From: Sphingomonas sp.
GTDB taxonomy: Bacteria; Pseudomonadota; Alphaproteobacteria; Sphingomonadales; Sphingomonadaceae
Assembly (NCBI GenBank): GCA_021154945.1
Contig: JAJNQF010000063.1
Location: 1-18,794, forward strand
Length of the DNA stretch: 18,794 nucleotides
Direction of reading: 5' to 3'
The position numbers were made by a program, and so were the translations under genes. Of the stretch, positions 6,601 through 15,004 are shown in pieces; the first letter of the stretch is position 1, and each line of letters begins with the position of its first letter. Under the pieces are notes generated by a model, which was given only the letters and a program-made list of their open reading frames with translations, searched no databases and had not been told where the DNA came from.

Positions 6601-8235
6601 ATGGCTCGGTACATTTTCATCACCGGGGGCGTGGTTTCGTCGCTCGGTAAAGGTCTCATGGCGGCATCGCTTGCCGCTCTCCTCCAGGCACGCGGATATA
6701 CCGTCAGGATTCGGAAGTTCGATCCGTATCTGAACGTCGATCCCGGCACGATGTCGCCGTATCAGCACGGCGAGGTCTACGTCACCGACGACGGTGCCGA
6801 GACCGATCTCGATCTCGGCCATTACGAGCGCTTCACCGGCGTTCCCTCGCGCCAGTCGGACAACGTCACCTCGGGCCGCATCTATCAGCAGATCATCACC
6901 CGCGAGCGTCGCGGCGATTATCTCGGCGCCACCGTGCAGGTCATCCCGCACGTCACCGACGCGATCAAGGCGTTCGCCCGCGCCGAAACCGACGGCATCG
7001 ACTTCATTCTCTGCGAGATCGGCGGGACCGTCGGCGATATCGAATCGCTGCCGTTCATCGAGGCGATTCGCCAGCTCAAGAACGAAGAGGGCCGCGGCAA
7101 CGCGATCAGCATCCACGTGACGCTGGTGCCGTACATCGCCGCCGCCGGCGAACTGAAGACCAAGCCGACCCAGCATTCGGTCCGCGAACTCGCCGCGCTG
7201 GGCGTGCAGCCGGACGTTCTGGTCTGCCGTTGCGAACACCCGCTGCCGCCATCGGAGCGCGCCAAGATCGCGCTGTTCTGCAACGTCCCCGCGAGCGCCG
7301 TCATTCCCGCGCTCGACGCGAAGAGCATCTACGCGGTGCCGCTCCAGTATCACGGCGAAGGCCTCGACATCGAAGTGCTCCGCGCGTTCGGGATCGAGCC
7401 TGCCGACGCGCCCGACCTGTCGCGCTGGACCGAGATCATGGATCGCCTGACCAACCCGCAAGGCGAGGTGACGATCGGCGTGGTCGGCAAATATGTCGGG
7501 CTCCAGGATGCGTACAAGTCGCTCAATGAAGCTTTGGTCCACGGCGGCATCGCGAATCGCGTGAAGGTCAACGTCCGCTGGATCGACGCCGAACTGTTCG
7601 AGAATGCAGAGAGCGACATCGCCGGTCAGCTCGAGCCATGCGACGCGATCCTCGTCCCCGGTGCGTTCGGCGAGCGCGGCGCGGAGGGCAAGATCGCCTC
7701 GGTCAAGTTCGCGCGCGAGCGGAAGATCCCGTATTTCGGGATCTGCTTCGGCATGCAGATGGCCTGCGTCGAGGGCGCGCGCGATCTCGGCGGCATCCCC
7801 AATGCGTCGTCGACCGAGTTCGGCCCGACCGACGAACCGGTGGTCGGCATGATCACCGAGTGGATGGGCCGCGAAGGTCTCGAAACGCGTGCGGCCGAAG
7901 GCGACATGGGCGGCACGATGCGGCTCGGCGCGTACGACGCGAAGCTCACCGGCAACAGCGTCGTGGCGTCGATCTATGGCGGCACCGAAATCTCGGAGCG
8001 TCATCGTCACCGCTATGAGGTCAACACCGGCTACAAGGAAGCGCTGGAGCAGGGCGGCCTGGTCTTCTCCGGCATGTCCCCCGACGGCACGCTCCCCGAG
8101 ATCGTCGAACGCCCCGACCACCCTTGGTTCGTCGGCGTCCAGTTCCACCCCGAACTGAAGTCCAAACCCTTCGACCCGCATCCGCTGTTCGCGAGCTTCA
8201 TCGAAGCCGCGGTCAAGCAGAGCCGCCTGGTCTGA
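6601..8235 (+). CDS. pyrG: CTP synthase
   Basis: Makes CTP from UTP, ATP and glutamine. The 544-residue protein has the N-terminal amidoligase domain (about 1-270), opening MARYIFITGG with the P-loop region GGVVSSLGKGL. A C-terminal class-I glutaminase domain follows, with nucleophile Cys382 in GICFGMQ and the His516/Glu518 pair in QFHPEL. These match E. coli Cys379, His515 and Glu517. The frame is open upstream to 6547, but the added 18 residues are not family-like, and the ATG at 6601 gives the standard start. A 126-base repeat begins five bases after the stop. Long antisense open frames here are GC shadows. Confidence 0.98.
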   Translation: MARYIFITGGVVSSLGKGLMAASLAALLQARGYTVRIRKFDPYLNVDPGTMSPYQHGEVYVTDDGAETDLDLGHYERFTGVPSRQSDNVTSGRIYQQIITRERRGDYLGATVQVIPHVTDAIKAFARAETDGIDFILCEIGGTVGDIESLPFIEAIRQLKNEEGRGNAISIHVTLVPYIAAAGELKTKPTQHSVRELAALGVQPDVLVCRCEHPLPPSERAKIALFCNVPASAVIPALDAKSIYAVPLQYHGEGLDIEVLRAFGIEPADAPDLSRWTEIMDRLTNPQGEVTIGVVGKYVGLQDAYKSLNEALVHGGIANRVKVNVRWIDAELFENAESDIAGQLEPCDAILVPGAFGERGAEGKIASVKFARERKIPYFGICFGMQMACVEGARDLGGIPNASSTEFGPTDEPVVGMITEWMGREGLETRAAEGDMGGTMRLGAYDAKLTGNSVVASIYGGTEISERHRHRYEVNTGYKEALEQGGLVFSGMSPDGTLPEIVERPDHPWFVGVQFHPELKSKPFDPHPLFASFIEAAVKQSRLV

Positions 8236-8240
8236 CCTTC

Positions 8241-8366
8241 GATCCTCCCCCGCCAGGGGGAGGTTGCACCGAAGGTGACGAAGGGGGCGGATACGGAACA
8301 GCCGTTACCCTTACCTCCCCCTCCGTCTGGCAAGGGCCAGACACCTCCCCCTGGCGGGGGAGGATC
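8241..8366. repeat. 126-bp MITE-like repeat, copy A
   Basis: This unit has perfect 23-base terminal inverted repeats: 8241-8263 is the exact reverse complement of 8344-8366. Each end contains its own small palindrome (CCCCCGCCAGGGGG type). The centre is not symmetrical. By hand alignment about 112 of 127 positions match the reverse complement of copy B at 14815-14941. It begins five bases after the pyrG stop, so it may supply the transcript end. No coding capacity is visible and no clear target-site duplication could be assigned. Confidence 0.9.
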
Positions 8367-8421
8367 GCAGCCAGTGTTTAGCAAGCCCCGCCCTGTTTCT
8401 CTCCGTCTTGCCGGGCTCGTT

Positions 8422-8480
8422 CCGGCATCCACGGTTCCGCACAGTCGAGAGTCGTGAGTTCGCGGAACCGTGGACCCCGG
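8422..8480. repeat. Hairpin repeat of a second family
   Basis: The 19-base arms 8422-8440 and 8462-8480 are inverted repeats with 17 matches, around a 21-base loop. Outer CCGGGCTCGTTCCGG-like arms (8411-8425 and 8477-8492) extend the symmetry. It resembles dispersed extragenic palindromes of sphingomonads, from memory. It lies 56 bases from copy A. The rest of the 401-base spacer 8236-8636 shows no gene; 8500-8636 is the leader of the receptor gene, with no confident promoter. Confidence 0.7.
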
Positions 8481-8636
8481 AACCAGTTCGGGTTGACAGA
8501 CTTCACGCAGCTTCGACTCTTTTGAAGCCTGGCACGGGCGCCGCGAAGCCGCGCTTTCCACCCCCAAAGACAAGCTCGCATTGAATATCCCCCAAATCGG
8601 TAGACTTTGCGCGCCGAGGTTTAGGGGAAAAAATTC

Positions 8637-11063
8637 ATGTTGCTTACGCTCGCGCTGTTGCTCGCCGGTCAGGCCGCTACCGTCACGCCGCCACCAGTCG
8701 CCCCGCAGGTGCCCGCCGCGGATCAGGCGCCCGAGCCGGCCAATGGTCGGCTCGGCAACCAGCAACAGGGTGGCGGCGATATCGTCGTGACCGCACGCCG
8801 CCGTGCCGAGACCATCCAGACCGTGCCGATCGCGATGTCCGTCATCGGCGGCACCGCGCTGGCGGAGACCGGCGCCTACAATGTCAGCCGCCTCACGCAG
8901 CTCCAGCCGACGCTGCAATTCTACTCCACCAACCCGCGCAACTCGGCCGCCAATATCCGCGGCCTCGGCGCGCCGTTCGGCCTGACCAACGACGGGATCG
9001 AGCAGGGCGTCGGCATCTATGTCGACCAAGTCTATTATAGCCGGATCGCCTCGGCAACGTTCGACTTCACCGATACCGAGCGGATCGAGGTCCTCCGCGG
9101 GCCCCAGGGCACGCTCTACGGCAAGAATACCACCGCCGGCGCGATCAACATCACGACGCGCAAGCCCAGCTTCACGCCCGAGGCGCGGATCGAACTCACC
9201 ACCGGCAACTATCAGTTCGTCCAGGCCAAGGCCTCGGTGTCGGGGCCGCTGATCCCCGACACGCTCGCGATCCGGCTGTCGGCATCTGTGACCGAACGTG
9301 ACGGCACGATCCACAACGTCGTGACCGGCAAGGATCTGAATGCGCAGGACAATAAGAGCGTCCGCGGGCAGCTCTACTGGAAGCCGACCGACAATCTCGA
9401 TCTCGCTCTGTCGGGCGATTATGGCCAGCAGAACCCGAATTGCTGCGTGCAATATTACGCGCGCACCGGCGCGACCCAGCGGCCGCTCAACCGGCAATAT
9501 GCTGCACTCGCCGCCGCGCAGGGTTATGTCGTGCCGTCCACCAACGCGTTCGACCGGGTGACCGACGTCGATACGCCGCTCCGCGCGAGGCAGGAATTGG
9601 GCGGCGTGTCGCTGCTCGGCAATCTGGATCTCGGCGCGTCGACGATCACGTCGGTCAGCGCGTGGCGGTTCTGGAACTGGGACCCGTCGAACGACCGCGA
9701 TTTCATCGGCCTGCCGATCACGACGGTGTCGGCCAACCCGTCGCAGCAGACCCAGTATAGCCAGGAGTTGCGGATCGCCTCCAACGGCAAGCACACGCTC
9801 GATTACGTGCTCGGCGCGTTCTACTTCTACCAGACGATCGATACCCAAGGGCTTCAGGTGCAGGGTCCGGCGGCGAGTGCGTTCCTGCTCAATCCGACCA
9901 GCGCGGGCGGGCGCAATCCGGCGACGTTGAACGGCCTGACCGCACGCAACACGATCGGCTTCAAAAACACCAGCGCGGCGCTGTTCGGCAAGCTGACCTG
10001 GAACGTCAGCGACCGGTTCCAGATCGCGCCGGGCCTACGTTTGAACTACGACAAGAAAAAGGGCGATTATGTCTCGGTCGTCACCAACGGCACCGGCACG
10101 GCGCTGACCGCGGACCAGCGCGGCGTGCTCGCGCCGCAGAGCTATCAGCCCGATTTCGACAACTGGAATCTGTCGGGGGATATCACGGCGGCCTACACCG
10201 TGACGTCCGACATCCACGCCTATGCGACCTACGCACGCAGCTACAAATCGGGCGGGATCAACCTGTCCGGCCTGCCGCTCGACGCCAGCAACAACCCGAT
10301 CCTCTCGGCCGCCACGGTGAAGCCCGAAAAGGTGAATCATTTCGAGCTTGGCCTGAAAACGCAGTTCCTGGACCGTCGCGTTACCCTGAACCTCGCCGGC
10401 TTCTGGACCGAGATCAGCGATTACCAGGCGACCGTCACCAACGGCCAGCTCGGCGTGCTGCGCGGCTATCTCGCCAATGCCGGCAAGGTCCGCACCCGCG
10501 GTCTCGAATTCGACTCGGCGTTCCGCCCCACCGACCGGTTCAGTTTCTACGCGAACGGCGCCTATACCGACGCGAAATACGTGAAGTTCGTCGATGCACC
10601 ATGCCCGCCCGAACTGTCCGGCGGCACCACCGCGACCGCCGGCCAGACGCCGAGCGCACCCGGTACGGCCGGGGGGATCAGCCCGCAAAACTGCGACATC
10701 TCCGGTCAGCGCCTGCCCGGCGTGTCGAAATGGGCGTTTTCCTACGGGGCGGAATACGACCTGCCGGCAACGCTTGCCGGTCTCGATGGCCAAGTCTATC
10801 TTGGTTATGACGGCAGCTACCGGTCGACCTTCTCGTCCAACCCGTCACGCTCGGCCTATACCGACATCAACGGCTATGCGCTCAGCAACTTCCGCCTCGG
10901 GTTCAAGGCAAAGGACAGCTGGAACGTCTTCGGCTGGCTCCGCAACGCGTTCGACGAGAACTATTACGAAGTGCTCGCGCTCCAGTCGGGCAGCACCGGC
11001 CTGATCGTCGGCCAGCCCGGTGATCCGCGCACCTATGGTCTGACCGTCTCGCGGTCGTTCTGA
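8637..11063 (+). CDS. TonB-dependent outer-membrane receptor
   Basis: This 808-residue active transporter takes up an unidentified ligand across the outer membrane using TonB energy. It starts with a short hydrophobic signal (about 1-15, MLLTLALLLAGQAA), a Pro/Ala/Gln-rich linker and the TonB box DIVVTA (48-53). The plug domain (about 58-175) has VLRGPQGTLYG at 152-162. The remainder is a 22-strand barrel ending in the sorting-type SRSF with terminal Phe. Cys269-Cys270 lie in one predicted loop, and Cys656 and Cys686 could form a disulfide in another. The ATG has a Shine-Dalgarno AGGGGA (8623-8628) eight bases upstream. No transporter, esterase or regulator gene adjoins it to reveal the substrate. 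Sphingomonads carry many such receptors. Confidence 0.95.
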   Translation: MLLTLALLLAGQAATVTPPPVAPQVPAADQAPEPANGRLGNQQQGGGDIVVTARRRAETIQTVPIAMSVIGGTALAETGAYNVSRLTQLQPTLQFYSTNPRNSAANIRGLGAPFGLTNDGIEQGVGIYVDQVYYSRIASATFDFTDTERIEVLRGPQGTLYGKNTTAGAINITTRKPSFTPEARIELTTGNYQFVQAKASVSGPLIPDTLAIRLSASVTERDGTIHNVVTGKDLNAQDNKSVRGQLYWKPTDNLDLALSGDYGQQNPNCCVQYYARTGATQRPLNRQYAALAAAQGYVVPSTNAFDRVTDVDTPLRARQELGGVSLLGNLDLGASTITSVSAWRFWNWDPSNDRDFIGLPITTVSANPSQQTQYSQELRIASNGKHTLDYVLGAFYFYQTIDTQGLQVQGPAASAFLLNPTSAGGRNPATLNGLTARNTIGFKNTSAALFGKLTWNVSDRFQIAPGLRLNYDKKKGDYVSVVTNGTGTALTADQRGVLAPQSYQPDFDNWNLSGDITAAYTVTSDIHAYATYARSYKSGGINLSGLPLDASNNPILSAATVKPEKVNHFELGLKTQFLDRRVTLNLAGFWTEISDYQATVTNGQLGVLRGYLANAGKVRTRGLEFDSAFRPTDRFSFYANGAYTDAKYVKFVDAPCPPELSGGTTATAGQTPSAPGTAGGISPQNCDISGQRLPGVSKWAFSYGAEYDLPATLAGLDGQVYLGYDGSYRSTFSSNPSRSAYTDINGYALSNFRLGFKAKDSWNVFGWLRNAFDENYYEVLALQSGSTGLIVGQPGDPRTYGLTVSRSF

Positions 11064-11124
11064 TCGTCGCGCCCCGATCGTCACTGCGCGTTCAGGTTTG
11101 ACGTTTTATAGAGGGGAATACGGC

Positions 11125-11166
11125 CCGGAGAGGCATCGCAGTCGGAAGCTCCCGATGTCTCTCCGG
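11125..11166. repeat. Strong hairpin after the TonB receptor gene
   Basis: CCGGAGAGGCATCG (11125-11138) pairs with CGATGTCTCTCCGG (11153-11166), 13 of 14 positions, around a 14-base loop. It lies 61 bases after the receptor stop and 139 before the next gene. It has no T-run, so a classic intrinsic terminator is not supported. It may be a transcript-end structure or a leader element. The spacer 11064-11305 shows no other gene. Confidence 0.45.
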
Positions 11167-11305
11167 TTCGGCGCAATCGACGCGCTTACGCTGTCGCGAC
11201 GCGCGTCCGATGCCATCCCCTTGCACGCAGCCCCTTCGAAGCGCAGTCTGTTGATCTAAAGCAATAGGCTCAGGCTCATCGGGCCGGATTAACAAGGGTG
11301 GCGGC

Positions 11306-11740
11306 ATGTTCTTCGTACGACAGGGGCCATTGTGGTTTCGGCTGACCACGGGCGCTCTCGTCGCCTGGGCGCTCATCGGCTGCTTCATGTTCCTGCAGCA
11401 GGTGCGGCTCGGCGCCGATGCCGTGGGGAGGGCGAGTGCCTATGACCGGGCGCTCTATGCGACCCTGCCCAACTGGTACGTTCCGCTGTTCGCCGTCGCG
11501 GTCCTGTCCGGGCTGATCGGCGCCGTGCTGTTGTTCATGCGCCGTGCCAGTGCCCGCCCGTTCCTGATCGCATCGCTGGGCGCCACGATCGTGCAGTTCG
11601 GCTGGCTGTTCGCATCGACCGATATCGTCGCGCGCAAGGGCGCCGGCGAGACTCTCGTATTGCCCCTGGTCGTCGTCGGAATCGCCGCGTTCACGCTCTG
11701 GCTCGTCGGCCATGCCCGGCAGAAGGGATGGGCGGTATGA
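11306..11740 (+). CDS. Small four-helix integral membrane protein, unknown function
   Basis: The 144-residue protein has four clear hydrophobic helices at about residues 14-31, 57-78, 84-104 and 116-134. A conserved-looking loop, YDRALYATLPNWYVPLFAVA (46-65), lies between the first two. It recalls a family of about 145-residue proteobacterial membrane proteins sometimes loosely labelled sugar transporter. That label has little support and I do not adopt it. The ATG at 11306 puts the first helix close to the N-terminus; the ribosome site is weak. It sits between the TonB receptor and panB on the same strand, with panB 63 bases downstream, but nothing ties it to either. Confidence 0.8.
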   Translation: MFFVRQGPLWFRLTTGALVAWALIGCFMFLQQVRLGADAVGRASAYDRALYATLPNWYVPLFAVAVLSGLIGAVLLFMRRASARPFLIASLGATIVQFGWLFASTDIVARKGAGETLVLPLVVVGIAAFTLWLVGHARQKGWAV

Positions 11741-11803
11741 CCGCTCCCGGGCTGATGATCCGAAGGCTGGGCGAGCCCCGACGCGCGCGCTACTAGCATC
11801 GCC

Positions 11804-12664
11804 ATGTCCACGACCTACACCCTCGACACCGCGACGAGTCGCGCAAACCCCACGCCGGCCCCGCTGAAGCGGCTGACGATCCCCGCGATCCGCCGCCAGA
11901 AGGGCAAGACGCCGCTCGTCATGCTCACCGCCTACACCGTGCGCACGGCGCAGTTGCTCGATCCGCATTGCGACATGCTGCTCGTCGGCGACAGCCTGGG
12001 GCAGGTGATCTACGGCCTGCCGTCGACCGTGCCCGTCACGCTCGACATGATGGCGGCGCACGGCGCGGCGGTGGTGCGGGGCAGCTATCACGCAGTCGTC
12101 GTCATCGACATGCCGTTCGGCAGCTATGAGGCGTCGCCCGAAAAGGCGTTCGAGAGCGCGGCGTTCTTGCTCAAGCAGACCGGCGCGGCGGCGGTAAAGC
12201 TCGAGGGCGGCACTGCGATGGCGCCGACCGTCAAGTTCCTGACCGAGCGCGGCATTCCGGTGATGGGTCATGTCGGCCTCACGCCGCAGGCGGTGAACGT
12301 GCTCGGGGGCTATCGCGCCCGCGGTCGCACGCCCGAGGAAGCCGCCAAGATCGTCGCCGACGCGCAGCACATCGCCGAGGCAGGCGCCTTCGCACTGGTG
12401 ATCGAGGGCGTGGTCGAGCCGATCGCGATCGAGATCACCAACACCATCGCGTGCCCGACGATCGGCATCGGTGCGTCGGCGCAGTGCGACGGCCAGGTGC
12501 TGGTAACCGAGGACATGCTCGGCATGTTCGAGCGTACCGCGAAGTTCGTGAAGCGGTTCGCCGACATCGCCGACACCATTTCGTCCGCGACGCAGACCTA
12601 TGCGGACGATGTCCGATCGCGCACATTCCCGGGGTCCGAGCAGGTCTACGTGCCCAAGGATTGA
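11804..12664 (+). CDS. panB: 3-methyl-2-oxobutanoate hydroxymethyltransferase
   Basis: Adds a hydroxymethyl group from methylene-tetrahydrofolate to 2-oxoisovalerate, forming ketopantoate for pantothenate and CoA. The 286-residue protein has the magnesium-binding residues Asp63 (VGDSLG) and Asp102 (IDMPFG) and a probable third ligand, Glu134 (KLEGG). The catalytic acid is Glu201 (LVIEGV). These correspond to E. coli Asp45, Asp84, Glu114 and Glu181. GHVGLTPQ at 155-162 is also typical. The first 20 residues are a Thr/Ala/Pro-rich extension beyond the core, which I accept because the only ATG near the frame start lies there. panC and panD are not in the window. Confidence 0.97.
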   Translation: MSTTYTLDTATSRANPTPAPLKRLTIPAIRRQKGKTPLVMLTAYTVRTAQLLDPHCDMLLVGDSLGQVIYGLPSTVPVTLDMMAAHGAAVVRGSYHAVVVIDMPFGSYEASPEKAFESAAFLLKQTGAAAVKLEGGTAMAPTVKFLTERGIPVMGHVGLTPQAVNVLGGYRARGRTPEEAAKIVADAQHIAEAGAFALVIEGVVEPIAIEITNTIACPTIGIGASAQCDGQVLVTEDMLGMFERTAKFVKRFADIADTISSATQTYADDVRSRTFPGSEQVYVPKD

Positions 12665-12725
12665 TCCGCTTCCGTTTCGGTCCCGGCGCGGCTAAGGTCC
12701 GCGCCGTCCATCCCCCCAATATTCC

Positions 12726-12738
12726 GGAGTTGTCCTTG
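12726..12738 (+). promoter_or_regulatory. Ribosome site deciding a TTG start for the TPR gene
   Basis: GGAG at 12726-12729 is six bases before TTG at 12736, and no in-frame ATG lies at a sensible place. A second in-frame TTG at 12730 is too close to the GGAG to be used. Confidence 0.6.
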
Positions 12739-13476
12739 GCCCTCCCGCCGAAAACCGATGAAGCATTCCTGCGCGAGGTCGACGAAGAACTCCGTCGCGA
12801 CAAACTCGCCGGATTCTGGACGAACTGGGGTATCTGGGTCGCGATCGGCGTCGTCGCCGCGCTCGCCGCACTGGCCGGCTTCCTTTACTGGCAGCATCAC
12901 AATGGCGAGGCCGCCGGCGTCGAGGGTGAGCAGCTTCAGGCCTCCTACGACTCGCTCGGTGCCAACAACGCCGCGGCTGCGGCCAAGCCGCTCGCCGAAC
13001 TCGCCAAGTCGAACCGCGACGGCTACCGCGCGCTCGCGCTGTTCACGCAGGCCGACGTCCTGCTCCAGAAGGACGACCTGAAGGGCGCCGCCGCCAAGCT
13101 CGGTGCGATCGCCGCGGATACGTCGCTGGCTAAGCCGTTCCGCGATCTCGCACTCGTTCGCCAGACCTCGGCCGAGTTCGACACGCTGAAGCCACAGGTC
13201 ATCGTCGAGCGGCTTCGTCCGCTCGCTGTCCCCGGTGGGCCGTGGCTCGGCAGCGCGGGCGAGATGGTCGCGATCTCCTATCTCCGCATGAACCAGCGTC
13301 AGCAGGCGGGGACGTTGTTCGGCCAGATCGCGCGCGATACCGGCGTGCCGGAGACGATCCGTCAACGCGCGGTTCAGATGGCCGGCGTACTGGGTGTGGA
13401 CGCTGTTGCCAGCACGGGAGCTACTGCCAGGGTGATCACTCCGGCTGCATCAAACGAGGATACCAAGGCGCAATGA
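12736..13476 (+). CDS. YfgM-like TPR protein with N-terminal membrane anchor
   Basis: The 246-residue protein begins MALPPKTDEAFLREVDEELRR if TTG at 12736 is used. It has a single membrane helix at about residues 31-51 (NWGIWVAIGVVAALAALAGF) and a helical, alanine-rich periplasmic part with weak tetratricopeptide character. This is the layout of YfgM, an inner-membrane protein that accompanies SecYEG and periplasmic chaperones in E. coli. The genes yfgM, bamB and der are neighbours in many proteobacteria, as here, which strengthens the call. The frame is open back to 12451 inside panB; that part is a shadow. Its TGA overlaps the bamB ATG as ATGA. Confidence 0.85.
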   Translation: MALPPKTDEAFLREVDEELRRDKLAGFWTNWGIWVAIGVVAALAALAGFLYWQHHNGEAAGVEGEQLQASYDSLGANNAAAAAKPLAELAKSNRDGYRALALFTQADVLLQKDDLKGAAAKLGAIAADTSLAKPFRDLALVRQTSAEFDTLKPQVIVERLRPLAVPGGPWLGSAGEMVAISYLRMNQRQQAGTLFGQIARDTGVPETIRQRAVQMAGVLGVDAVASTGATARVITPAASNEDTKAQ

Positions 13477-14795
13477 TGAAGACATATCGGGTGACGGTCG
13501 CCGTCGCCGCGCTCGTGGCGCTCAGCGGTTGCGGAATCTTCAAGGGTGGCGTGAAGAAGACGCCGACTGTCGGCGACCGCGTCTCCATTCTGGTCTCGGA
13601 GAACGAGGTCGAGACCGACAAGACGATCGCCGACGTCCAGGTCCTGCTGCCCGCGCCCGCCGTCAACGACGCTTGGACTCAGCCCGGCGGCAATCCGGCG
13701 AAGTCGATGGGTCAGCTCGCGCTCGGCGATCAGCCGCAGCGGGCGTGGCAGGCCTCGATCGACGGCGGCTCGAACCGCCAGCGGCTCGGCGCGGCACCGG
13801 TTATCGCGGACAACAAGCTGTTCGTGACCGATGTCACCGCGACAGTCCATGCGTTTGCCGCCGATACCGGTGCTGCGCTCTGGAGCGCGGGCATTACCGA
13901 GGGCAAGCTGAACAGCGCGGCCCGCTTCGGCGGCGGGGTCAGCTATGACGACGGCAAGCTGTATGCCACCGACGGCGTCGGGGACGTCGTCGCGATGAAT
14001 GCGGCCGACGGTGCGATCCTGTGGCGCGCCAAGCCCGGTGCACCGCTGCGTGGCTCGCCGACCGTCGCGAACGGCGCGGTGTACGTCCTGACGCAGGACA
14101 ACCAGGTGTTCTCGCTCAACCAGGCCGACGGCAAGGTCCAGTGGGTCCAGTCGGGCACGCTGGAAACGCAGGGCGTGTTCGGCGTCGCGGCGCCCGCGGT
14201 CAGCCAGGGCACCGTGGTCGCCGGCTTCTCGAGCGGCGAACTCAGCGCCTATCGCTACGAGAATGGCCGTATCCTCTGGCAGGACGCGCTGTCGCGCACC
14301 TCGGTCACCACCTCGGTGTCGAGCCTGTCGGACATCGACGCCGCACCGGTGATCGACGGCGGCCGCGTTTATGTGGTCGGGCAGGGTGGCCGCATGGTCG
14401 CGCTCGAGCTGTCGACCGGTCAGCGCCTTTGGGAGCAGAACTTCGCGGGTATCTCGACGCCGTGGATCGCGGGCGAATGGCTGTTCGTGGTCACCGACGA
14501 TGCGCGTCTCGTCTGCCTGTCGCGGTCGAACGGCAAGGCCCGCTGGATCGCCCAGCTGCCGCGCTTCCAGAACGAGAAGAAGCGCAGCAACGCGATCACC
14601 TGGTTCGGTCCGATCCTCGCCGGCAACCGCCTGGTCCTCACCAACTCGCGCGGCGAGATCAATTTCGTCTCGCCGACGGATGGCACGGTAAGTTCGACGA
14701 TCGAGACGAAGACGCCGTTCTCGCTGCCGCCGATCGTGGCGAACTCGACGCTCTACACGCTCGACCAGAAGGGCAAGGTCACCGCCTACCGGTGA
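13473..14795 (+). CDS. bamB: Outer-membrane assembly lipoprotein BamB
   Basis: This is a lipoprotein of the BAM complex, which folds beta-barrels such as the TonB receptor nearby into the outer membrane. The 440-residue precursor has a signal peptide with lipobox LSGC (residues 17-20) and lipidation at Cys20. After a linker come PQQ-like beta-propeller blades, seen as repeats of the type APVIADNKLFVTD, GKLYATDGVGDVVAMNAADG, GAVYVLTQDNQVFSLNQADG and GRVYVVGQGGRMVALELSTG. The tandem ATGs at 13473 and 13476 are both possible starts; the first gives the ATGA overlap with the TPR gene. The frame is open back to 13242, but that part is antisense-like shadow. A 127-base repeat follows the stop. Confidence 0.95.
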   Translation: MMKTYRVTVAVAALVALSGCGIFKGGVKKTPTVGDRVSILVSENEVETDKTIADVQVLLPAPAVNDAWTQPGGNPAKSMGQLALGDQPQRAWQASIDGGSNRQRLGAAPVIADNKLFVTDVTATVHAFAADTGAALWSAGITEGKLNSAARFGGGVSYDDGKLYATDGVGDVVAMNAADGAILWRAKPGAPLRGSPTVANGAVYVLTQDNQVFSLNQADGKVQWVQSGTLETQGVFGVAAPAVSQGTVVAGFSSGELSAYRYENGRILWQDALSRTSVTTSVSSLSDIDAAPVIDGGRVYVVGQGGRMVALELSTGQRLWEQNFAGISTPWIAGEWLFVVTDDARLVCLSRSNGKARWIAQLPRFQNEKKRSNAITWFGPILAGNRLVLTNSRGEINFVSPTDGTVSSTIETKTPFSLPPIVANSTLYTLDQKGKVTAYR

Positions 14796-14814
14796 TATGA
14801 ACGAGGGTGCACGA

Positions 14815-14941
14815 AATCCTCCCTCGCTAGGGGGAGGTGGCTGGCCCTTGCCAGACGGAGGGGGAGGAAAGGGGTAACCGGTGTTCCGTAACCTCCCCCT
14901 CCGTCACCTTCGGCGACACCTCCCCCTTGCGGGGGAGGATC
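14815..14941. repeat. 127-bp MITE-like repeat, copy B (inverted to copy A)
   Basis: This is the reverse complement of copy A (8241-8366), with about 15 differences in 127 aligned positions by hand. The terminal arms 14815-14837 and 14919-14941 are inverted repeats with a few mismatches, so this copy is more decayed than A. It starts 19 bases after the bamB stop and ends 63 bases before der. It therefore separates two genes that are usually adjacent. The spacer 14796-15004 contains nothing else I can name. Confidence 0.9.
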
Positions 14942-15004
14942 GTAAGATCCTAATGTCGATCCAGCGTAGGTGACGCCAGCGCGTTCCCGCGCTAAGGGCC
15001 TGCC

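Noticed and set aside
6505..8181. A 558-codon minus-strand frame opposite pyrG
   Set aside because: Same shadow effect; pyrG carries all catalytic residues and the antisense product looks like low-complexity Arg/Asp/Ala sequence.
8241..8480. Possible CRISPR array or origin suggested by repeated GC-rich palindromes
   Set aside because: There are no regularly spaced direct repeats with unique spacers and no cas genes. The units are different inverted-repeat families.
8031..9848. A 605-codon minus-strand frame running across pyrG, both spacer repeats and the TonB receptor
   Set aside because: It crosses two confident genes and non-coding repeats, with no recognisable domain.
11064..11305. Possible tRNA or riboswitch in the spacer
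   Set aside because: No cloverleaf, T-loop motif or known riboswitch core could be assembled; only one simple hairpin is present.
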